DNA from: Rhodamnia argentea
Lineage: Eukaryota > Streptophyta > Magnoliopsida > Myrtales > Myrtaceae
DNA: 64,000 nucleotides
NCBI RefSeq assembly: GCF_020921035.1
Contig: NC_063157.1
Coordinates: 1,364,001 to 1,428,000 of the forward strand
Direction of reading: 5' to 3'
This document shows, piece after piece, positions 1-11,221 of this stretch; within the stretch, counting starts at the first letter, position 1; each line of letters opens with the position of its first letter. The position numbers were made by a program, and so were the translations under genes. The notes beneath the pieces were generated by a model that did no database searches, had not been told where the DNA came from, and worked only from the letters and a program-made list of their open reading frames with translations.

Positions 1-220
1 GAAGAGGGAAAAGATGAAACCTTACTATTGACAAAAGGTTCAGGGGTGAACCATATACATGTTTCTGAGTTACATACTGGGGGAGAGAAAAGGATTTGAT
101 CATACTAATGCTTTTACGATGTTTAGCGCTCTTACATGAGTGCAAAATTCTTAATCTCTTTAAGGCATACAAAAAAATTCGGCCACTTCTAGTTCGACCG
201 TTTGGAGTATTTTACCAGAA
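1..220. repeat. Diverged copy of thionin-gene 3' flank
   Basis: The block shares a series of collinear matches with about 7000-7480, the 3' flank of the thionin-like gene. Shared pieces include a GACAAAAGGTTCA-like start, an ACCATATACAT core, TTTTAGCGCTCT, and a GGCCACTTCTAGTT end. The order is the same in both places and the spacing differs by indels. The simplest reading is an ancient tandem duplication, with the paralogue's coding part just left of base 1. No coding frame is visible in this stretch. Confidence 0.5.
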
Positions 221-1281
221 GAAAATTTTCTGAGATAGTGCGAGTAGCTCCCTCAAACTAGACTCGTCTAACAGGTGGATTTAGTTCGGGTCAAAAATGA
301 TCCGGCTCAAAAGGATGTATTTAACTCGTTTTGGCCCATTTCCATGCAATACAAGTCTAGCAACTTATACTAGACCTAATCTATGTCCGACACGACTCAC
401 ATTGCTAAAACATTTTTATAGTTTTCACAATCTAGGAAAACTTGTTTCTTAATTATATTGCTAAAACATTTACATGCAATACAAATTTAGTGGATAACTT
501 TGATAATTATCGGAAAAAAATATGTACTTTTTTTTTTAATGTTTTTCCTTATTTCTTTGTCTAAGTCCGATGAGGGCCGGTAGATCCTCGTTGGCCATCT
601 CGCCTAGTGGTCGTTTGGGCAAGGGCCGCGACGCTCGCCCGCTGGCGGCCAAGGCTTCGCGGCACTCACCGGATCTAAGTGAGAGCCCGGACCCTCGCCG
701 GTGGACTTCGTAGAAAAAATGTGTTTTTCACCCGATCCTCGCCAGGCTTCGTAGAGAAATAAAATGGAAAAAAAAAAAAAATTAAAAATTACAAAAGTAA
801 GCAAAATTAAAGAATTTAAAAAAATTATAAATACTGTGTTGACATCTCCAACTCCACGACATTTTATTTACTACTAGTCTAGATACGGGTGGAAAAAAGT
901 TCTTTGTTGTTCATATTGGATTAGAAATAGGTTAGTTATCAATCCATTCAAAACTCATTAAGTTGTTAGGCAACCTATTTATGATTCACTTAAGTCTGTT
1001 TTTAAAATTTAAAGCAACCGTTTTATAACTTGCACCATTAAATGTGGACTGTAGATCCATTTTGCCATGTCTACTTTGCCTAAGTCATGTCAACAATGAG
1101 GTGATACTTCTAAGACTTTAATCTCTCAGGGATTTGACTCGATCTTTCTTCTATTTCATAACACAAGTTTTACTAAATCTGCAGCAAATGGGATATGACA
1201 GTGGTTCCCATCGTGCAAATATAACAATATTGAACAAGTAGGATGAAAGCCTTTTCGCGTACTTCCAAACCAATCAAAAGA
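221..1281. other. Intergenic DNA with a GC-rich repeat patch
   Basis: Mostly AT-rich with no convincing gene. Positions about 570-745 are abruptly GC-rich (GGCCGG, CTCGCC and CCTCGCCGG words) between T-rich and A-rich arms. This composition recurs at 54.1 kb inside a MITE, so it is probably the core of a decayed non-autonomous transposon. Short open frames here have no recognisable domain. Confidence 0.4.
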
Positions 1282-4198
1282 TTAATGTGGAATGTCATGC
1301 TGTTGCAACATTTTGCCTTCTCCTTTTGTGGCTCTGGTCCTCTGCCTTTGCCCAAAAAGCTTCTTCACGAACCAATGTTGAACTCTCGGGGTTGTGTTGT
1401 GTCCCATCACCACGCCGATCACCAGCCCGCTTCCAAAACCCACCAAGACAATTTTCCAGTCAAGTTCTTCGAACCAGGTCCCTGGATCCTCTTTGGCCAA
1501 TGCACCAGATGGTGGTGCCGGTGGCGCTTCGACAGGATTTCTACATTTCTGTGTCAGAGAAACTCCGCACAATCCTAAGTTCCCTCCATAAGAGTCATTG
1601 TCGAATGTAGTGAACTGGTTTGCTCGAGGTATGGGCCCAGAAAGATGGTTGTTCGACACATTGAAGAAAGCAAGGAAATTGACTTGTTTAATTCTGGAGG
1701 GATCATTCCCGATAGCTTATTGCTTGAAAGGTCAAGAGATTCTAGTTCGGTCATTTTCGCTAGGGACGTAGGGATGGAGCCGGTGAGAGCGTTGTTGGAG
1801 AGATTGAGCATATGAAGTTCAGTTAAACTTCCAACAGAATTCGGGATTTCCCCGATGAAGTTGTTGCTCGAAAGATCAATAGCAGTGAGGTATCCCGATA
1901 TTTTTTCGTACTCCATTGCAATGCCTTTGTTCATTATTGTCATTGGGAAGTCGTACTCTCCCCCGTTCTGGGGGAGAGGGAGGTAAGAGGGCACATAATT
2001 CTCATAGTAGCATGCATCATATGCATAGTGGACTTTCATGGATCTCCAAATACCAAAGTATTCAAATGGAAGGCTACTTGAGAAGTTGTTAAGGGACAGA
2101 TCAACAGTTCGAAGGTTAGGAAACTGGTCAGGAGCTTCAGGTTCCCCTATGGCCCCGTGAAATCTATTGGAACTCAAAATGAGCTCCTTCAAATCAGAAA
2201 GTGAGCCCATTAACGAAGGAAAAGTGTCGATGATTTGATTATTTCGGAAATTGAGAAACTCCAGACGGCTACAGTTAACTAATCCCCTTGGCAGTGACCC
2301 TTGTAGTCGGTTATGCCTCACATCAATCATATTGAACGTACAAACGTCATTTTGCAATACAGGAAATCTTCCATATAAATCATTGCCATGCAGACTCAAG
2401 GTCGAAAGGGTCTCGCTCAAATTGCTTAGACATGGCGGAATAATACTAGTCAACTTGCTCTTGGACAGATCAAGCATGCTGATAGAGCTTAGCTGGCACA
2501 TCTCCAGTGAAATTTCTCCAGATAGCTGGTTATTTGAGACAAGATAGCCTTTAATGACTTTCGGGGGAGTGGGAAGTAATCCTTGTATATCATTGTACCT
2601 AAGGTCCAATGTCATAAGATTTGACCATTTAATGGCTGTGAAACTAGCAATTAAGTTTCTGGAAAGATTCAAAGACAGCAGTTGTGTCGAACTCACATTT
2701 AAGAACCACGGAGGTGTCGGACCATAAATGCTATTTTGGGATAGGTCCAACCATTGCAACCTATTTTGGTATGATAGGAAGATGGGGAGCTCACTTAAGT
2801 TGCTAGAAGCCAAGCCAAGAGTGGACAGGTTTGAAAGGCTACCGTTCATGTCGGGTTTGATAGTGGATGAGAGAATTCATTGAATGAGAGTAGTAACATT
2901 GTTAAATGTTGAAGCTTGAGTACCACATCTAACAGCAAAGTGCCATTCAGGTTGTTTGATTGCAAGTCCAGGATAGTAAGATTCTCGAGGTTAGAGATAT
3001 CTTCAGGAATTGGGCCAGTTAATCTGTTAAAAGGATAGGTTGAGATAAGTCAATCGGGTGAGGCCAATGATCTCAGCTGGAATTTGACCGGTTAGTTGAT
3101 TGTGATGGAGGTCTAAGAAAGTGAGGTTGGTGAGGTTGATCGGGGAACCAAGAATTTTCCCAGAGAGTTGATTCATGCTAAGATCCAAAGAGGGGAGTTG
3201 GACGAGCTTCCCCAGGGAAGATGGGATTTCACCTGAAAGCATGTTATCTTTGAAATTCAACATGGTAAGTTCAGTCAGGTTACCTATTGAAGATGGAATG
3301 TTCCTTGATAAATTGGATGACCGACATCGAATTCGAGGAGTAAAGCCAAGTTCCCGAGGGAAGCCGGTAGCGGACCTGAAAAATTGGTCCACCAAAGAAA
3401 CAATGACTTAATGGGACTGTCCAAGTGAAAATCTGGCAAATGGCCTGACAGCTGTGGATTGTCCTCCAAATTAAGAAGTTGTAGCCTTGGCAGCTCGAAG
3501 ATGGTTGTTGGGAGTGTCCCTGGCAAGTTGCAGAATCGGAGCACAAGTGATGTCAAGGAAGATAAATTTGCGACGGCATCAAGAATCAAAGCCGGTGCAT
3601 TCAACCAGCTAAGATCGAGGTGTCCCAATTTGGTCAAGCTCTGAACGACGATCTCCACGCTGGGATTCCTCAGCTCCAGTCTGCTGTTCCCAGAAAGATC
3701 GAGGGAGGACAAGTTAGTTAGCTCTAGGAGTTGTGACGGGATTTGACCACCGAAGCTGGATCTAGAGAGGTCCAGGCTCGCCAACTCCACTAGATCACCT
3801 ATGGAGGATGGTATTTGAGAGTTATTGAAGTCGTTGAGGGCGAGGTTGAGGCTTTGCAAATGAATGAGCCGAAAGAGGCCGGCGTTCGAGTTGATAGAAC
3901 CCCAGAGACAACTTTGGCTGAGGTCGAGGCCGGTCACGTAGCCCATCCCTTCATCACACTCCACCCCTTCCCAGCTACAGCAATCCCCGTCTTCCAGCTT
4001 CCACGATTCTAGCTTTGACGAGTGGCCCGAAAACAGGCAAATTTCCGACGCTGCACGGAAGAGAAATTGCTTGAATTCTAACAAGGCAGACCGCTCCTGC
4101 TCATGGCACTTGGTTGAAGGCAATGTCTCGGGGGAAGCAAAGTGGAGTGGAATTATTGCGAGGAAAACCAACAAGAGAGCAAATGGCGTTCGTTTCAT
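1282..4198 (-). pseudogene. RLP-A: decayed LRR receptor-like protein
   Basis: Minus-strand RLP related to Cf-9-type receptors. The 5' part (4198 to about 3335) encodes a signal peptide starting MKRTPF, an LRRNT with CHEQERSALLEF and DCCSWEGVECD, and the first LRRs. At least four frame breaks follow: near 3330, at about 3035 (one extra T), near 2870, and near 1690. Between them 24-residue LRRs remain readable, including the island NKGIAMEYEKISGYL. The 3' part (1659-1282) holds the LRRCT (LCGVSLTQKC), an acidic juxtamembrane stretch, a GxxxG-rich membrane segment and a tail ending HWFVKKLFGQRQRTR. That tail differs from those of RLP-C and RLP-D but matches the orphan modules downstream of them. 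The membrane segment and promoter are preserved, but the frame breaks rule out a full-length receptor. Confidence 0.85.
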
Positions 4199-4700
4199 GA
4201 TTACTAAACTGCTCAACGCTCCTCTTGGGTTTTGGTTTTGCAGCTTAAGACAAGTACTGAAACAGCGTCGTCGTTATATAATTTGCTCACCCTTGAACAG
4301 GATGCATTCCCACTAGTACATGATATTAAATTTTTTAATCTGCTTGGGTGTTGTAGTCAATACATTTAGAGATACATACGACCTTTGTCACCAACTCAAT
4401 TAAATAGTTAAACAGCTTATCTGACTTGAATATTTGTATTGCTGGCCGGATTGTTCAATCATGAATAACCGATTGTCCATTTCCCTGTTTTTGGCCAAAC
4501 AGTACTTGCCAAACAAAGATTTCAAATCATGCTTAAGTTGTTTATTAGCCTTTTTTTTTTTTTCCCGTCGAAGTAGTTTTATTAGAATTCAAATGGTACT
4601 TTACATGATAATATAACAGAGATTACAAATTATTTTTAAGTAATTTATTAGACTTGAAGGCTCGTGTCGCCGGCCAAGGCAATGATAAATAGTGTCTCGA
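4199..4700 (-). promoter_or_regulatory. RLP-A promoter region
   Basis: Read on the minus strand, a TATA box (ATTATATAA, about 4274-4284) lies about 80 bases before the MKRTPF start codon, as in RLP-B, C and D. Further upstream, 4436-4470 and 4655-4690 carry two copies of a motif with CGGCC(A/G)GC next to an ATTGA word and followed by an AAGTC-like stretch. The same paired module occurs before the other RLPs. The conserved layout suggests that common regulation was inherited by tandem duplication. Confidence 0.5.
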
Positions 4701-4972
4701 GCGATGGCCCAAACTGCTGAATAGACTTCCTTTCTAACACAGCTTCATTTCGACCTTCCAGTACCTTCCAGTATATGCCGACAGACAATGGCTTATTTTT
4801 CTCAACGGATCTTCCCGCTCTAATTATCAAAAGCCTTCCCGTATATGCCGACAAATAATTCGCGCTCTATAATTGGCACAATTCACTATTAAGTATCAAA
4901 TGCTCAACACATTCAATCTCAAAACAAAACACACGAGCTGGAGAAACCTTTATCTTTTTAATTGGGTTAATA
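4701..4972. repeat. Array spacer block of the RLP cluster
   Basis: Positions about 4885-4945 are the reverse complement of a block also found at about 35045-35110, 53385-53450 and 29615-29670 (CTCGTGTG then TTGAGATTGAATGTG and TGAGCATT). It lies upstream of each RLP promoter, so it marks the duplicated unit. No coding function is visible. Confidence 0.5.
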
Positions 4973-5502
4973 CTAGGGATGGTCGGTTCTCGATTTGGTC
5001 CGCTCCCACCCAGGAATCGAAGAATGGACCTGTAAGGCCGATTCCCAATTTTTGGGATCGGGACTTGGACCACCTCTTCCTGGGACTAACCTGTCTGGTC
5101 CGATTCTTGGGTGGTCCAATGAAACCGGTGGAAGAGAGGGAAGATATTGAATAATTAGGGTTGGGAATGGGCTTCCCATTTCTTCCGAAAGAGCAATTAA
5201 GAGCGCAAATGATACATCAACAACAATAAAGAGAGATGATCCATCATCAAGATGGTACTTTGTTCGCATCTAAATTCACATGGCAGAGGAAAATCATGCA
5301 CCGAGGCATGAGAGAGGAGAAGGGAAGAGGAGGCGTGCAAGTGAGGCTGAGGTTTTGAGCGATCGAGATCGATTATTTGGTTTAGGCTGACATCTAAAAA
5401 ATAAAATTAATATATATGCACTGGGTGGTCCGCTTCTCTCCCCCTGGAACCTAGAATCGGACCGAAAATTACTGGTTCGGTTGGTCTGTCTTACTCACTC
5501 CT
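4973..5502. mobile_element. hAT-like non-autonomous element
   Basis: About 530 bp bounded by CTAGGGATGG at the left and a reverse-complementary CACTCCT end at the right. Flanking 8-mers are GGTTAATA (4965-4972) and GGTTAACA (5503-5510), a near-perfect 8-bp target duplication as expected for hAT elements. The interior is rich in GGTCCG, GGTTC and GAACC words typical of short plant hAT derivatives. No transposase frame is present. Confidence 0.5.
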
Positions 5503-5511
5503 GGTTAACAC

Positions 5512-5742
5512 CACGAAAAACTCAAAACTGGTACACTTATGATAAATTTACCCTAAACTAATTTTTTTAGCATAAAAAATATCAAACGGGTACACCCATG
5601 ACAAATTCATCGTTCGTTAGTTTCTATTAAACTTTTACTTTCAAATTGCTGAGTTGGATGACACGTGACGGTTGATGGATGTACCAATTTATGATTTTTT
5701 ACCCTCCGTTTGTTACTGGTGTATTTGTTTTGAGTTTTCGTG
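5512..5742. mobile_element. MITE with about 24-bp terminal inverted repeats
   Basis: The left end CACGAAAAACTCAAAAC is the inverse of the right end GTTTTGAGTTTTCGTG, with one base difference. The interior repeats the theme of GGTACAC and GACAAATTCATC words. There is no coding capacity. It sits immediately beside the hAT-like element, so insertions are nested or clustered here. Confidence 0.6.
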
Positions 5743-6290
5743 ATAATAACTCAATTTAACTGGGCATATAGTGAAATTTTGGCGATAGAATTTGTGGAAT
5801 TTAAGAAATGGGAAACAGTGAATTGTTGGAGTAATAATTATTCATGTTTTCCTTATTCTTTTCAAACTCCATCAAGAGAGAGATGATTCCGATATTTATA
5901 TATTCTAGAAAAGAGAAACCTTATTTGAAGCAAGGGAAAGAATAAAAAAGGAAAGAAGGAAAAGGATTAAGATGAACAATAACCACAAAAGAACAAAAAT
6001 GAAACAAAAGAAAAGAAAAAGGAAAAGTCAGAAAATTCACAAAATCAGGCAAAATTACCTAGTTTCATCATGTTAGAACCCTACCTCTCAAGCGAAAATT
6101 GATGGGAATGTTTCGTTACATTGTGTTTAAAAGATACAGAATTACATCAAAATTCGCACAATAGATTTGGGATTGAATTGGTTACTTTTCCGAAAATATC
6201 TAGATTAAAATATGAAACTTACTCGCACTAGCAATCCAACTCAAATTGGTAAACCACTGAAATTAGGTACTGGCCCTCAAAGAAGGCCCA
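5743..6290. other. AT-rich intergenic DNA
   Basis: Purine-rich between 5940 and 6040 (AAAG and GAAAAGG runs). No gene, RNA gene or structured repeat is recognised. It forms the distal upstream region of the thionin-like gene. Confidence 0.3.
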
Positions 6291-6322
6291 TATATATGCG
6301 CTCCTGGTTGGAGCATAAAAGG
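6291..6322 (+). promoter_or_regulatory. Core promoter of the thionin-like gene
   Basis: Two TATA-like words, TATATATG (6291-6298) and ATAAAAGG (6315-6322), precede the ATG at 6394 by 95 and 71 bases. Either would give a short 5' leader. Which one is used cannot be decided from sequence. Confidence 0.5.
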
Positions 6323-6393
6323 ACCGTCGCTCAGCCAAATTTTGTCAAATTGTCAGCGCTCCTTCTGATTCTCCCTCGTCGTAAGAGAACAAC

Positions 6394-6666
6394 ATGGACA
6401 AAGTGAAGTCTGCATTTGTGGTTTGTCTGGTGTTGGGGTTGTTTCTTGGGCAGTCCAGAGCCAACTTTGAGGATTGCTACGCGAGCTGCTTCATCCTGTG
6501 CGCCATCACGCCAGGTAACTCTCTCTTCTCCTGCTCTGTCAAGTGCTTGAAGGACTGTGTAATTCCTCCTTCAGACAGCCTCGGAGATACGCAGTACTTC
6601 TGCAAGCTCGGGTGCGCCTCCTCCTTGTGTACCAACCTCAGTTCAAAGGATAACCCTGGTAATAAA

Positions 6667-6705
<39 letters not shown>

Positions 6706-6802
6706 AAGGTCACATTTCTGCTCATGTTTATGTTGCTCAGGCGAGAAAAGAGTTGCAGGTTGTGTGGATTCTTGCTCGGAGACATGTGCCCATCATGTGT
6801 AG
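6394..6802 (+). CDS. Thionin-like secreted cysteine-rich peptide
   Basis: Two exons, 6394-6658 and 6741-6802, joined across an intron with GT (6659-6660) and AG (6739-6740). The spliced frame is 108 aa and ends with TAG at 6800-6802. It begins with a secretion signal (MDKVKSAFVVCLVLGLFLGQ), followed by a cysteine-rich region with C-x3-C-x3-C spacing (DCYASCFILC), an acidic stretch, and a C-terminal CVDSC plus TC pair contributed by exon 2. Plant thionin-like precursors have this size, signal and cysteine density. Members act outside the cell or in vacuoles, and many are antimicrobial. Reading through the intron gives a longer open frame to 6852, but it loses the terminal cysteines and inserts serine-leucine repeats, so I prefer the spliced model. 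Activity is unproven. Confidence 0.75.
6669..6703 (+). repeat. (CT)n microsatellite in thionin-like intron
   Basis: A run of about 17 CT units fills the centre of the 82-base intron. On the coding strand it is pyrimidine-rich, but it lies about 38 bases before the acceptor, with a GGAAGG break in between. Length variation here could affect splicing of a very short intron. Confidence 0.9.
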
Positions 6803-7537
6803 CTTGCCCTCTGAGAATCTATGAACAAATTTTGGATCCTGAAGTCAAGTAATACATCAATGAATTGAATGAAACGTCTAGAGTCTTGAGCCATTTTCAG
6901 TTCCGGCAAAGTTTCTTATGTGGTGTGTTATGGTGAATGTCATTTTATTCGGATTCAATATTTATCTCAAGATGCCTATTCATGGATTGCGCACTAGGAA
7001 GTGTCATATTATTGACAAAAAGGTTCACGGGTTCACAGAAGCACTGGAAGGTAGTGCTCAAGTGGGTGAAACCATATACATATCAGAATGTCTTTTTCCT
7101 AATCAGCCAACTTGTCTTTGATAGAAAAGAATTGAACTGGTGGCCAGCAATGGTCGCGACTTACCGATAAAAATGTCACCTTCCTATTTACAGTTTCAGA
7201 CCCGTGATCGTGTAACAAGGCTTGGACAAGAAAGTGTCAGGTCGAGGAAAGTCGGCCTGCATAGTGAAACATTGTCATTTATGCCCAGAAACGAATCATA
7301 ATGTCTTCGTGAAGATTAGTTAAGAGTAGCTGAATTACATATCGCGAGAGAAAAATGGATTTGATGGGACCAATCAATCCTTTTAGCGCTCTAAATACGA
7401 AGACAAAATTCTTATGCTTTTTAAGGCAAACAAAAAATTAGGCCACTTCTAGTTAGATCATTTGGTTCGAAATTTCAAAAGCATTCATAGATGAGCGAGT
7501 TGCCCCTTTAATGCATATAATTCCTTCTTTGTTTTTA
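6803..7537. other. 3' flank of the thionin-like gene
   Basis: Noncoding. It contains the likely 3' UTR, then a stretch (about 7000-7480) that matches the first 220 bases of the window in fragmented collinear form. Short open frames on the plus strand have no domain signature. Confidence 0.4.
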
Positions 7538-7944
7538 GGGAAAAAGCCACCAAAAACCCTAAACTATGCCCGTTGTGACGCATTTAACCCAAACTTTTCT
7601 TTATAACACAAAAAATCCTAAACTTGCACCCATATGACACATTTATCCCAAACTTATGACCGTGCGACATATTTACCTAAAACATTCTATTGTGACACTA
7701 AAAATCCCAAACTTGAGGTAAATGAATCATACGGATAAAAGTTTAGGATTTTTTATGTTACAAAAAAATAGCTTAAGATAAATATGTCACATGGGTATAA
7801 GTTTATGGTTTTCGGTATCATAAGAAAAAGTTTAGGATAAATGTGTCACATGAGTAAAAGTTTATGATTTTAGTGTTACAAAAAATAGTTTAGGACAAAT
7901 GTGTCACAATTGACATAGTTTGAGATTTTTGATAATTTTTTCCC
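7538..7944. mobile_element. Mutator-like MITE with internal subrepeats
   Basis: The ends are long imperfect inverted repeats of about 42 bases (GGGAAAAAGCCACCAAAAAC at left, GATAATTTTTTCCC at right). Flanking 9-mers TTGTTTTTA and TTCTTTTTA differ at one base, fitting a 9-bp target duplication. The interior is a degenerate array of a unit with GTGACACATTTATCC and AAGTTTAGGATTTT, in both orientations, so the whole element can fold on itself. It has no coding capacity. Confidence 0.65.
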
Positions 7945-8007
7945 TTCTTTTTAAAAGCGTGTTTTTGTGTTTTCAAATTGAGAAAAAAGGAAAGCAAGAA
8001 TGCATTG

Positions 8008-8249
8008 AGGATGTGTTTGTTTAGGGGAACACTTCATGATAAAGAAAAATGCTTTTCGAAAAATCATTTTTCAAGAAAATATTTTTTGCTTTTCATATTA
8101 GGAAATTCATTTTCCAAACTCTAAACATTTCATATTTTTTCACCATAAATGGCTTTCTATTGACTGAAAATTTTCCCCAAAACAAACACGTGAAAGTCCA
8201 AAAAAATTAATTCGGGAAAAATTATTTCGCTCAAACAAACACGCCCTTA
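8008..8249. mobile_element. MITE with GTGTTTGTTT termini
   Basis: The left end GGATGTGTTTGTTTAG is matched by an inverted right end CAAACAAACACGCCC. The interior is rich in AAAAT, TTTTC and GAAAA words. Target duplications are unclear. A family with similar ends (CCAAACAAACATACCC) ends near 42380. Confidence 0.5.
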
Positions 8250-11221
8250 AATTACAAACAGCTTCAATGGCTTCTTCACATGGATCACTTGCAGATAGCA
8301 TGTTATCCTACCACACCTGTTTCTCACGATTGCCACTTTGCCGAAGCCGACCATGCTGATTACTCCGCCAACTCCATAAAAAGCCAGCTGCCAATTGGCC
8401 AACATGGCCTTCGAGCCGAGCTGACTGTCTCATTGAGACCAACAAGGCCAATAAACGATCATGTAAGAGTAGATCACATCATATTCGTCGACGTTATGTC
8501 CACTGACTAATCCCACGATCAAAGTCTATTTCATTCGCGGCCATTCAATAGACTGGTGGAGAGGAAAGTCGAAGGCAAAATCCCATGAAATAGTGCAAAA
8601 AATGATCTTTCCCCCTCTTTCTCCAGATTAGAATACTGAAAAGGAGAGAATGCAGATTCAGAAGACCCGTTAATTACAGACTAATTAACCTGTGCCCACG
8701 TCATTGCGTCTGCGCAAAGGTCAGCAACACCTCGGAAGCCATCTCCCGAACAGGTTTCACACCGGATCATAAAATGCTCAAAGCATATAAAAAAGAAGCT
8801 ACCGCAGTCCACAAAATCGAGTAGAAGTCTGCATGATGACAATACTTCTCATCCCCTCCAGAAACCTGGGGAATTGGTGCATGTAAGGCTCAAACTCTCT
8901 ACTTACAACGGAGCAATATTCTTAATGGCTCAAGCTTATGGAACAAAGGTGGAAGGCGTCGAAAACATAGCCGAAGAAAGGCGAAAGAACAACCAAAGAA
9001 AGGAGGTTTTGTACTACTTTCTCAATGGCAATTATTACATTATATATTTTCCAAAATAATGGAAAAAAATCAACTCACTGCATTGGCAAACACCAGAAAT
9101 GGAGGCGATGGATCCCGGTGATCTCTTGAGCTACCTGCTGGAAAACTAGCGAAAATCAGGAAAGATAGTGGAAAAGAGCTCAAATTGATAAGGCATGGAA
9201 GTAAAGCAAAATTTCAGAGTCATCTCCGCATGTGGAGTAAGAATTCAAAAGCAAAGTGATGTCTAAAAGCAGTAGCTGTCATTATAATTAAGCTTGCTTG
9301 GTCAGCCGAAATCCCCTCACTGGGCACTGGAAGTATTCAATGACACATTAAGTGTTTTAACCATTTTCCTCTGCAACATCACTCAACCTATAAGATTATA
9401 ACTTGTACAACAATGCTTTTAAGTCCTAAAAGGTTTCTGCAATTTTTGAAGGAGTCCTACATCGTGCCGAGCCAACTATTTTCACTTGGATCCTAATAAA
9501 AGAAGATGCAGTCTGAGCACATTCACTGCTCCAGCTTCCTGCATGTAGGACAAACAAGACAAGTATTTGCAGGAGCTTATAACAAAGACAGCCAAAGATG
9601 AATAACCAGATTCACCACCGCTTTGGTTTCACGAATGACCAGTATTTGCGGGTACCCTGACAAAGGGCTACCTTCTCCAGATTACCACGATTATATTGTG
9701 AAGCTACCTTTACTGGTTCACAAAGAGTTCTACTGGTTTACCGGAAATAGGATTCTAGACTTATGCAGAAGTCACGCACTTGAAGGAGATATAAAGTGAT
9801 AGTGGATTGAAATAGAAATGTGGTTCATCATGTCCCCATCCACATCCTAATTGTTACTTCTCAATGTCTCGGAAGATTTTAAGAAATATTGTCATTCTTT
9901 CCCATTCCGGCCTGTGCTTGAATAAAGTTTTAGACGAGCAAAAAGTTTAACCGTGACACTCTAAAGATACATTTCCTTCCAAAGATACACTCGATTAAAT
10001 TTTTAGACGAGCAAAAAGTTTGACTGTGACACTCTAAAGATACATTTCCTTCCAAAGATACACTCGATCCACACATATCAACTGCTCTGTTATCCAACCG
10101 AAAAAAAACTGCTCTGTTAAATTTTTGTCTCACCTTGAAAGAGAATTAACAAAAATCTGACTTGTTTCTCTTGAGTCACTCTTGGAGGTATTGCTTATGA
10201 ACTGTCAACACAGAAAATGTGAACTTTAAAAACAAATAATGAACAGGGATTCACTTTTTAAGCAGCATAAGAGCAAAGAAAAAGTGAACAGCACTGGTAA
10301 TTAGAATAAATGGAGCAAAAGATGTTAATAACACAACATATAACAAACAATGCGTGGGCTGTAATCAAAAATTGAAATCAAGTGCAAGAGGCTATGAGAA
10401 AAGAAATCGACTTCCATAATTGAGGACACGGTGTTGACCTGGAATGATAAACTGTAAAAGTGGACCCTGCAACCAGTTCAGTCAACATGACCAGTACATT
10501 CTACATGGTTATGTTGAAATATGTAGGAAGACCAAGAAAGATACTGAAAACAAGATCCACTTTAAGTTCTTATTTCAAACTCAAATGATCAAACAGAATT
10601 TATATAGCTTTATGAGATGGAATAGCACATATATAGCATGCCATATACTTGGCCATGAAGGTCAAGAAGCAAAATGGCTCATTTTTTAGAGAATAAATCA
10701 GATCCAGCTTTCTTTGTTAGAATCAACCATGTGCCATTATTTACCATTGCTATAGGGATGCAGTCTGTACTTCTCATTCTCGCAATTTAGTGAACTTTTC
10801 CTTGATACCCATTTGATTAGAATTTAGAAACATTATATACATGTCTCCCACTATGTATTTGTATATAAGTGCCACTTTGCTAAGTAAAAGAGAACATTGT
10901 AAATCTGCCATCGCATTTTGGGTTTTAAAAAGTGAACAGGAAATAAGTTCATGAGATATTATAAGAGGCCCATATGAATGAAATGTTTCCATAACAGGAA
11001 ATGGTTACTATAATTGTATTTGTTTGCTAGTTTTAAGAAAACAGCTTAACCGAATTTTGAAGCATCACAGTACATTGGCTCTACTAAGTTCAATAAAAGT
11101 GAAATCTATGGTAACATCTCATGGAAATGAGAGTAAGAGATTCTTAGAATCAAGTAATCACCATCAGACAAAATTTGGATATTCACACTGGCCCCACAAT
11201 TGTCTTTCAGGCTGATGGGGT
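8250..11221. other. Gene-free region downstream of beta'-COP
   Basis: Nearly 3 kb without a recognised gene. 8270-8520 is less AT-rich and has weakly open frames on both strands, but I see no family signature. The last 500 bases before 11222 probably include the 3' UTR of the minus-strand coatomer gene. A short tandem duplication is listed separately. Confidence 0.4.
9929..10068. repeat. Two-copy 70-bp tandem repeat
   Basis: The unit TTTTAGACGAGCAAAAAG followed by CGTGACACTCTAAAG and CCTTCCAAAGATACACTCGAT occurs twice head to tail, with few substitutions. It has no coding role and is a recent local duplication. Confidence 0.85.

Noticed and set aside
604..804. Minus-strand 66-aa frame
   Set aside because: Falls in a GC-rich repeat core with an AT-rich tail translated as F/I runs; no gene features.
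1282..4198. RLP-A as two or three separate genes
   Set aside because: The pieces align in order to one RLP-C-like protein with small frame breaks between them.
6394..6852. Unspliced 152-aa frame as the main thionin-like product
   Set aside because: It translates a CT microsatellite and loses the terminal cysteines. The spliced model with good GT-AG sites fits the family better.
8280..8510. Possible 76-aa gene
   Set aside because: No signature on either strand and no promoter context. The reverse frame looks mildly hydrophobic but has a stop and no recognisable family.
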